Shown here: piece after piece, positions 5,976-10,541 of the stretch | Numbering within the stretch: position 1 is the first letter of the stretch | How the letters are laid out: each line of letters begins with the position of its first letter | Notes under the pieces: model-generated | Database searches by the model: none | What the model was told of the DNA's origin: nothing | Seen by the model: only the letters and a program-made list of their open reading frames with translations | Made by a program: the position numbers and the translations under genes | Assembly: GCA_937930605.1 (NCBI GenBank) | Contig: CALHBZ010000288.1 | Location: 1 to 10,541 of the forward strand | Direction of reading: 5' to 3' | Length of the DNA: 10,541 nucleotides | DNA from: Streptococcus oralis | GTDB taxonomy: Bacteria > Bacillota > Bacilli > Lactobacillales > Streptococcaceae

Positions 5976-7526
5976 CTACAACAACAAATCTTTCACTTTC
6001 CCAATTTCACTTTTTGGAATAACTAAATGAATCATATCGCCCAGATACATTCTGGTTGAGCCATTAACGGTTTGGCTTTTTCCATTATGAACTTGAGTTG
6101 TGATGAGGACGTTGTGTGGTAAGTTGAGTTCATGGACTTGTTTACCAGCTATTTTATCTGAAACAGGGATTTCGATAAGAGTTACTTCTCCTTCGTCTGT
6201 CGCTTCTTCTGGCAGCATTTTCTCAAGCATAGCCTCGTATACTGGGGCACCCTTTAGTAAATCCATGATAATGTAGGCTACTAAGGTCACAAGTCCGAGG
6301 GGCATGAGATTTCGGATGTCTCCTACCATTTCGGTTACAAGGATCATAGCTGTTAGGGGAGCCTTAGAGATTGCTCCAAAGTAGCCACTCATTCCTAAAA
6401 TGATAAATATTGGAAATTGTTCTTGACTGACAAGACCAAGGTTCACACAAATGACGCCAACTAGGGCACCAAGTAAGGAACCGAGCGCCAGAATAGGAAG
6501 GAAAATTCCTCCTGGAAGGCCACTTCCATAACTAATCATACTCCAAATAAAGCGGATCAAAAAGTAAGCTAATAAAAGTTGGAAACTAAAATCTTGCTCA
6601 GTTAAAGAAAGAACGACCTGATTTCCACCACCAAGGATTTGTGGCAAGAAAATTCCGACTGGTATGATGAGGATAAAGGCTAGGATTGGATAATAAGCTC
6701 TATCCAAATGGATTTTTTGACCAATCCAATCATAAATTCGACCAACATTGAGTACAGCTTTCTCATAGAGAAAACCAGAGAGTCCGAGAAAAACTCCCAT
6801 AACCAGGTAAATCCAATACTGGTCTAGGGTCATGAGAGGAATGTTGTCTGGCATATCCAGTACGGGTGTTAGGCCAAATATGAGTAGAGAGACAAAGTTT
6901 GCTACGAGACTGGCTGCTAGAGTTGAGACCCAGAAAAAGCGGGAAAAATGGTGATAGACTTCTTCTACAACAAAGAGGAGACCTGCTATCGGTGCATTAA
7001 AGGCAGCGGCTAATCCTGCAGCGGCTCCACTGGCAATCAGGGAGCGTTCTTCAACTGGGCTAGATTTGAGCCACTTGGCAATACCTTTTCCACCAACTGC
7101 TCCAAGTTGAATACTTGGCCCTTCTCTACCTAGCATAAGGCCACTGGCAATAGCAAGAATACCTAATACATATTTTTTCCAGAGGACACTCCACCAATTA
7201 AGTAACATGAGCCCTTTTAATTCGGCCTCAACTTGTGGGATTCCTGAGCCTTTAATATCCTTTTCCGATCTAGTTAATTTAGCGCTGAGCCAGCAAACTA
7301 TTAAATAAAATAGACCAATGATAAAAAGATTGCGCACTAGGTGCGCTTGTTCTTGATAAAGTCCTTGTATCAGATGGAAACCCTTTTCGATTAAGAAACG
7401 AAAGGATCCGACGATTAGCCCGACGACGAGACCAACAATAATTCCTCGCCCAACTTGGGATAATATGGTGCTTGAGGCAAAAGCGAATTCTTTCTTGGAC
7501 CGGAGTATTTCTGACTGTTCCTCCAT
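5976..7526 (-). CDS. CLC-type chloride/proton antiporter with C-terminal TrkA-C domain
   Basis: This is a polytopic membrane protein of the CLC family, about 10 or more hydrophobic helices over residues 20-430, followed by a cytoplasmic TrkA-C (RCK_C) domain at about 445-516. The pore motifs are present: GSGIPQVE, GREGPS with the gating glutamate at E135, and GGIFLP near the third pore segment. GLLFVVEE carries E188/E189, matching the position of the internal proton glutamate in E. coli ClC, so exchange of chloride for protons is more likely than a simple channel or a fluoride exporter. The frame opens with TTG at 7541 and also has ATG at 7532, but GGAGG (7535-7539) is 8 bases before the ATG at 7524-7526, which I take as the start (516 residues). 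It is the last gene of the ylqF-rnhB-clc operon, 16 bases after rnhB. Substrate is inferred from motifs. Confidence 0.9.
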   Translation of the reverse strand: MEEQSEILRSKKEFAFASSTILSQVGRGIIVGLVVGLIVGSFRFLIEKGFHLIQGLYQEQAHLVRNLFIIGLFYLIVCWLSAKLTRSEKDIKGSGIPQVEAELKGLMLLNWWSVLWKKYVLGILAIASGLMLGREGPSIQLGAVGGKGIAKWLKSSPVEERSLIASGAAAGLAAAFNAPIAGLLFVVEEVYHHFSRFFWVSTLAASLVANFVSLLIFGLTPVLDMPDNIPLMTLDQYWIYLVMGVFLGLSGFLYEKAVLNVGRIYDWIGQKIHLDRAYYPILAFILIIPVGIFLPQILGGGNQVVLSLTEQDFSFQLLLAYFLIRFIWSMISYGSGLPGGIFLPILALGSLLGALVGVICVNLGLVSQEQFPIFIILGMSGYFGAISKAPLTAMILVTEMVGDIRNLMPLGLVTLVAYIIMDLLKGAPVYEAMLEKMLPEEATDEGEVTLIEIPVSDKIAGKQVHELNLPHNVLITTQVHNGKSQTVNGSTRMYLGDMIHLVIPKSEIGKVKDLLL

Positions 7527-7542
7527 AATCATTTCCTCCAAC

Positions 7543-8322
7543 TTAACTTTCTTTATTTGCTACAACCAGTGATTTTATCGGTTCAAAACTGGTTCGATGA
7601 ATTGGGGTGACACCTAGTTTTTCCAGCCCTTCTAGATGTTTAGCTGTTCCATAGCCTGCATTAGCCGTGAAATCATAGCCAGGATATTGCTGATCGTATT
7701 CCTTCATCAATACATCCCGTGTTACCTTGGCTACTATAGATGCAGCTGCGATAGAGAGGGAATTAGCATCTCCCTTGATGATGGCTGTTTGGGAAATTGG
7801 TAACTCCAGTTTCATGGCATCTATCAAGAGGTGCTCGGGTTGGGGACTGAGCTGAGAGATTGCTTCTTTCATGGCAAGTTTAGTTGCCTCATAGATATTG
7901 ATTTGGTCAATGACTTGATTATCCATGATTCCAATGCCGATTGACAAGGCTTGGTCCTGAATGGCTTGAAAAATTTCCAAATGTTTCTTTTTAGGGATTT
8001 TCTTGCTATCGTTAAGGCCTTTAATCTTACAATTTTTAGGCAAGATTACCGCTGCAGCGACTACAGGTCCAGCAAGAGGACCACGACCAACCTCATCAAC
8101 ACCTGCTATTAAGCTTAATCCTTGTTTATAAAGCTCTTTTTCATAGGAGAGCATAGATTCTAAGCGAAGGTCTTCATCCAGTTCTGCCTGAATGGCTTTT
8201 TTCCGCTTGCTGATTTCCTTTTGAACTCCAGTTCGGCTATCTTTTTCCAGTTCAAGAAAAAGGGGATTGTCTAGGTCTTTGACCGTAGCAAGAAGTTCTC
8301 TGATTTCTTTAATCGTCGTCAT
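7543..8322 (-). CDS. rnhB: Ribonuclease HII
   Basis: RNase HII cuts the RNA strand of RNA-DNA hybrids and removes single ribonucleotides from DNA in the cytoplasm. The 259 residues include an N-terminal extension of about 70 residues with charged helices, typical of the streptococcal and Bacillus enzymes, and then the catalytic domain. The four acidic catalytic residues are visible: D76 and E77 in [13 protein letters not shown]168 in LLIDAMKL and D185 in IIKGDANS. The [10 protein letters not shown] helix and the GYGTAKH segment of the family follow. The ATG at 8320-8322 lies 14 bp inside the end of ylqF, with GGAAGA at 8328-8333, so translation is probably coupled. clc follows after 16 bases. 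This gene pair with ylqF/rbgA is conserved across Firmicutes. Confidence 0.96.
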   Translation of the reverse strand: MTTIKEIRELLATVKDLDNPLFLELEKDSRTGVQKEISKRKKAIQAELDEDLRLESMLSYEKELYKQGLSLIAGVDEVGRGPLAGPVVAAAVILPKNCKIKGLNDSKKIPKKKHLEIFQAIQDQALSIGIGIMDNQVIDQINIYEATKLAMKEAISQLSPQPEHLLIDAMKLELPISQTAIIKGDANSLSIAAASIVAKVTRDVLMKEYDQQYPGYDFTANAGYGTAKHLEGLEKLGVTPIHRTSFEPIKSLVVANKES

Positions 8323-9160
8323 CGATGTCTTCCAATGTATCTAAGGTATAGTTACCGAGCTTTCCATCGCGAACTTCCTTCACGAAGAGACTGTAAAAGC
8401 GGTCGTAGTCGTCTCGGAAACCAAGAGCACGTGTCATATCCATGATGATTACAGGAGCTTCTTCTTCAATTTTCATTTGTTTAAAGCGTTCAGCTAGTTT
8501 TTCTGGATAATGTTCTTTGAAATAATTGAGACCAAAAATGGTCACTTCATCCATAGGAAGCAACTGGTCCTTAATTGCTCCAGTTAAGGCTAGTTTCAGT
8601 GCGACAGTATCATCTTCAAACTTAGGCCAGAGAATCCCTGGTGTGTCTAAGATTTCAAGGTCTTTATTGGTTTTGAGCCATTGTTGCCCCTTGGTAACAC
8701 CTGGTTTATTGCCGACAACCGCAATTTTTTTTCCAGCCAAACGATTCATCAGGGTTGATTTACCAGCGTTTGGAATTCCGATAATCATAGTCCGCAAGGT
8801 TTCAATCTGGATACCGCGTTCTTTCTGGCGTGCAATCTTATCAGCCATGAGCTTTTTCGCTGCATCAGTCACAACTTTTACAGTAACTTGCTCTTTGGAA
8901 TTGATGGCCAGTGTTTGAATTCCTTGTGATTCAAAGTACTGACGCCATTCTTTTGTCATCGCTGGATCAGCTAGGTCTGCCTTGTTCAAAATCAATAATT
9001 TGGGTTTATCACCCACAATCTTGTTTAACATAGGATTTTGACTAGATAAAGGTAGACGCGCATCTACCAAAATCGTCACAAAATCAACAAATTTTAAATT
9101 CTCCTGAACTTGTCGTCGAGCCTTAGACATGTGGCCCGGAAACCATTGAATAGTCGCCAT
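8309..9160 (-). CDS. ylqF: Ribosome biogenesis GTPase YlqF/RbgA
   Basis: This circularly permuted GTPase acts late in assembly of the 50S ribosomal subunit in the cytoplasm. The permutation is seen in the order of motifs: G4 NKAD at 59-62 comes first, then G1 GIPNAGKST at 128-136, G2 around T156 in KPGVTKGQQ, and G3 DTPG at 172-175. The family signature FPGHM is at 7-11. The C-terminal region (about 200-283) matches the RNA-binding extension and ends in an acidic tail, EDIDDDD. At 283 residues it has the normal length. The ATG at 9158-9160 has AAGGGG at 9169-9174, a good ribosome binding site. It leads the operon with rnhB (14 bp overlap) and clc, from a promoter near 9220. Confidence 0.96.
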   Translation of the reverse strand: MATIQWFPGHMSKARRQVQENLKFVDFVTILVDARLPLSSQNPMLNKIVGDKPKLLILNKADLADPAMTKEWRQYFESQGIQTLAINSKEQVTVKVVTDAAKKLMADKIARQKERGIQIETLRTMIIGIPNAGKSTLMNRLAGKKIAVVGNKPGVTKGQQWLKTNKDLEILDTPGILWPKFEDDTVALKLALTGAIKDQLLPMDEVTIFGLNYFKEHYPEKLAERFKQMKIEEEAPVIIMDMTRALGFRDDYDRFYSLFVKEVRDGKLGNYTLDTLEDIDDDD

Positions 9161-9181
9161 AATATTTTCCCCTTCCGACTA

Positions 9182-9205
9182 AAAAAACGTAATAAAACGT
9201 TTTCT
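9182..9205 (-). promoter_or_regulatory. Leader hairpin before ylqF
   Basis: On -, AGAAAACG (9205-9198) can pair with CGTTTTTT (9189-9182) around an 8-base loop, within a T-rich stretch. It lies in the untranslated leader between the predicted start point (about 9211) and the ribosome binding site (9169-9174). It resembles a weak terminator-type attenuator, but the stem is mostly A-T. AAAACGTTTT at 9194-9203 is also a short palindrome. Confidence 0.3.
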
Positions 9206-9217
9206 TTCTCACCATCT

Positions 9218-9226
9218 ATTCTATCA
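9218..9226 (-). promoter_or_regulatory. Extended -10 promoter of the ylqF-rnhB-clc operon
   Basis: Read on -, TGATAGAAT (9226-9218) is an extended -10 (TG, one base, TAGAAT). A good -35 is not seen at the right distance (GTGCAA), which extended -10 promoters tolerate. The start would be near 9211, giving a leader of about 50 bases. The promoter is back to back with the pemIK promoter on +. Confidence 0.6.
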
Positions 9227-9268
9227 TAAATTAGGTGCTTTTGCACAGGCTTTGACTAAAATAAAATC

Positions 9269-9306
9269 ATACTAAAATACATAACTTAATTTATGTATTT
9301 TAGTAT
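9269..9306. repeat. 16-bp perfect inverted repeat upstream of pemIK
   Basis: ATACTAAAATACATAA (9269-9284) and TTATGTATTTTAGTAT (9291-9306) are exact inverse copies around CTTAAT. The repeat sits in the divergent region between ylqF and pemI and ends 4 bases before the pemI -35. It is almost all A/T with no T-run, so it is not a convincing terminator. An operator, a replication or recombination-related cruciform, or a relic of a small mobile repeat are possible. Confidence 0.7.
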
Positions 9307-9310
9307 TTAC

Positions 9311-9349
9311 TTGACTTAATGTGCTATTTGGTATATACTTTGTATATAC
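9311..9349 (+). promoter_or_regulatory. pemIK promoter with twin GTATATAC operator
   Basis: TTGACT (9311-9316), a 17-bp spacer and TATACT (9334-9339) form a near-consensus promoter with a start near 9346. The palindrome GTATATAC occurs twice, at 9331-9338 and 9342-9349, 11 bp apart and so on the same face of the helix. The first overlaps the -10 and the second the start point. This is what one expects for autorepression by the antitoxin or the toxin-antitoxin complex. Confidence 0.8.
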
Positions 9350-9369
9350 AGTTTAGTGGAGGTAGAGTG

Positions 9370-9585
9370 ATGAATACGGTAAAGACTCGGAAGGTGGGAA
9401 ATTCTCTCACAGTGACCATTCCTAAAAATTTGGGTATGGCAGAAGGTCAAGAAATGGTTGTCTACAAAGGGATTGACGGTGTCATTGTCCTGGCTCCGAA
9501 ACTAAATGATCCTTTTGATGGGATTACTGATTTAAGAATGACAAATGATTTTGAAGGAGTAAGGTCACTTGATAGCGAAATGTGA
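9370..9585 (+). CDS. pemI: Type II antitoxin, AbrB/MazE-like (PemI family)
   Basis: This 71-residue protein should neutralise the toxin encoded just downstream and repress the shared promoter. Residues 1-45 form an AbrB/MazE-type swapped-hairpin DNA-binding domain (TRKVGNSLTVTIPKNLG... VVYKGIDGVIVLAP); the remaining acidic tail, with DPFDGITDLRMTNDF, is the kind of segment that wraps around a MazF-type toxin. The frame is open back to an ATG at 9319, but that codon lies upstream of the -10 box (9334-9339) and cannot be translated from this promoter. GGAGG at 9358-9362 stands 7 bases before the ATG at 9370, which I choose; a GTG at 9367 is a weaker option. It overlaps the toxin gene by 17 bp. 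PemIK systems have been described in pneumococcus. Confidence 0.88.
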   Translation: MNTVKTRKVGNSLTVTIPKNLGMAEGQEMVVYKGIDGVIVLAPKLNDPFDGITDLRMTNDFEGVRSLDSEM

Positions 9586-9925
9586 TTATATTCCTGAAAA
9601 ACAAGATATCATTTGGCTAGACTTTGATCCATCAGTTGGTCGGGAAATTCAAAAACGGCGGCCTGCCTTGGTTGTGTCTAGGAGAGAATATGCTTTGCAA
9701 ACTGGTTTTGTGGCTGTCTGTCCTATCACCCATGGTCAGCAGCATTTAGCAGAAAAAGGCCTGCTCGTTCCTGTCTCGTCGGATAAGGTAGATGGTGCTG
9801 TCAACCCATTTCAACTGTATACCTTTGATTTTCGGATGCGTAATGCTCAAAAAATAACAAGAATGGACACACAATGTTTTCAGAAAGTCGTCCAACTTTA
9901 CCAGTACATCTTTGGAGATACATAA
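9569..9925 (+). CDS. pemK: Type II toxin, PemK/MazF-family endoribonuclease
   Basis: This 118-residue protein has the PemK/MazF fold signature: YIPEKQDIIWLDFDPSVGREIQ at the start, then RRPALVVS (R31, P32, S37) and VCPITH (T54). In this family the conserved Arg and Ser/Thr take part in sequence-specific cleavage of mRNA, which arrests growth when the antitoxin is lost. The target sequence cannot be read from the gene. The start is a TTG at 9569-9571, with AAGGAG at 9554-9559, 9 bases upstream; there is no in-frame ATG that keeps the YIPEKQD segment. The TTG start and the 17-bp overlap with pemI suggest translational coupling that keeps toxin below antitoxin. The stop codon overlaps the left arm of the terminator. 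All conserved residues that I can check are present, so it appears intact. Confidence 0.9.
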   Translation: MIAKCDYIPEKQDIIWLDFDPSVGREIQKRRPALVVSRREYALQTGFVAVCPITHGQQHLAEKGLLVPVSSDKVDGAVNPFQLYTFDFRMRNAQKITRMDTQCFQKVVQLYQYIFGDT

Positions 9926-9957
9926 ATCCTACCATGCATGACAAGGTAGGATTTTTT
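9924..9957 (+). terminator. Intrinsic terminator of pemIK
   Basis: AAATCCTACC (9924-9933) pairs with GGTAGGATTT (9945-9954) over 10 bp with an 11-base loop, followed by a T-run to 9957. The left arm begins inside the pemK stop codon. On the other strand the T-run is short, so it is probably weaker for the convergent gene. Confidence 0.9.
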
Positions 9958-10541
9958 CTATATGAGTAACCTATCTAAAAATGGGTGAAGGCAATTGAGG
10001 AGAATTCCTCTAATCCAGCTTTCTTGTGCTGATGATAGATGTTCTGCCTGAAGGCATTCTTTTAGAAAATTCCTTACCTGATCTGGAGCAATTTCAAACT
10101 CAAAGGCTTTCATCTTGTAGAAAAAGTCGATGAGATGAACTGACAGATACTCGGTTGAAAAGGGTACTTCACCACTTTTTCGATACTCTAGTAAGAGTCG
10201 AGCAAATCTGGCTTTTTCATCAGGTAAATCACGAAAATAGGAGTTAAGAAGCCAAGTCTGCTTCTGCTTTCGTTCAATAGGATCTTGATTTGCAATACGC
10301 TGATCCTTTTCCAGCTCCTTTTGGTTTTGCTTTGCCTTGAGAGCACGTTCTTCTCTATTCTTTCCAAAAAGAATTTTTTCCCATTTTCGTTCTTCTTGGG
10401 TTAGGGTTTCTGTAAAACCAAAGTAATCTTGATAGGCGCGTTCAGCTGGCCCCATGGCTAGGATGAGATTATCTGCGTATTGCTTGGCGATTTTATCTCT
10501 TTTCTTACGTTCTTTCTCTGCCTGAATCCGTAAATGCTGCT
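9958..10541 (-). CDS. Uncharacterised charged protein, C-terminal part
   Basis: The frame is open to the window edge, so the N-terminus lies beyond 10541; 194 residues are visible. An ATG at 10453-10455 exists but the upstream codons read on in the same style (QAEKERKKRDKIAKQYADN), so I treat it as internal. The first visible half is rich in Lys, Glu, Arg and Gln and probably forms a long helix or coiled coil (EERKWEKILFGKNREERALKAKQNQKE is split here by memory of composition only). The second half (from about DLPDEKARFARLL) looks like a compact helical domain ending in HPFLDRLLI. No signal peptide or membrane segment is seen in this part. It is convergent with pemIK, and its stop codon abuts the pemIK terminator. 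I do not recognise the family and assign no function. Confidence 0.75.
   Translation of the reverse strand, partial: QHLRIQAEKERKKRDKIAKQYADNLILAMGPAERAYQDYFGFTETLTQEERKWEKILFGKNREERALKAKQNQKELEKDQRIANQDPIERKQKQTWLLNSYFRDLPDEKARFARLLLEYRKSGEVPFSTEYLSVHLIDFFYKMKAFEFEIAPDQVRNFLKECLQAEHLSSAQESWIRGILLNCLHPFLDRLLI

Noticed and set aside
7527..7541. TTG (7541) and ATG (7532) as starts of clc.
   Set aside because: GGAGG lies within or directly against them; only the ATG at 7526 has proper spacing of 8 bases.
9319..9369. N-terminal extension of the antitoxin from ATG 9319.
   Set aside because: The codon is upstream of the -10 box of the gene's own promoter, and the extra residues do not resemble the family.

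Overview
The window looks like a Streptococcus chromosome of the mitis/pneumoniae group. The basis is AT-rich sequence, strong purine-rich ribosome binding sites, TTGACA/TATAAT-type promoters, and proteins that read like pneumococcal ones (a dihydrolipoamide dehydrogenase with a fused lipoyl domain, XerS, RNase HII, YlqF/RbgA). The species call is from recognition, not from a database search.

Layout. Positions 3-3492 (+ strand) hold the end of a 2-oxoacid dehydrogenase operon: the E2 acyltransferase (5' end outside the window), the lipoyl-domain E3 (lpd) and a lipoate-protein ligase (lplA), closed by a terminator. Lpl attaches lipoate to the swinging-arm domains, E2 transfers the acyl group and E3 reoxidises the dihydrolipoyl group. 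Positions 3560-4279 are a stand-alone transcription unit for an unrecognised 213-residue protein. Positions 4319-5471 hold xerS (- strand) and, just upstream of it, the 31-bp difSL recombination site. This places the window at the replication terminus. Gene direction agrees: genes to the left of difSL are mostly on +, those to the right mostly on -, except xerS itself and the toxin-antitoxin pair.

Positions 5515-5858 hold a small two-helix membrane protein gene on - with its own promoter and terminator. Positions 5976-9160 are a tight - strand operon ylqF(rbgA)-rnhB-clc: a ribosome-assembly GTPase, RNase HII and a CLC chloride/proton antiporter with a C-terminal TrkA-C domain. Positions 9269-9957 hold a divergent type II toxin-antitoxin unit of the PemIK/MazEF family, with a twin-palindrome operator over its promoter. 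From 9958 to the window end is the 3' part of an unrecognised, highly charged - strand protein.

The least ordinary signals are regulatory. The xerS promoter uses the end of difSL as its -35 box and its -10 is bracketed by a 9-bp inverted repeat. GAAGAAG (KOPS-like) motifs point towards difSL from both sides. A 16-bp perfect AT-rich palindrome sits just upstream of the toxin-antitoxin promoter, and a long hairpin lies between lpd and lplA. I see no CRISPR array, insertion sequence, rRNA or tRNA. The genes themselves belong mostly to known families, so I do not claim a wholly new system.
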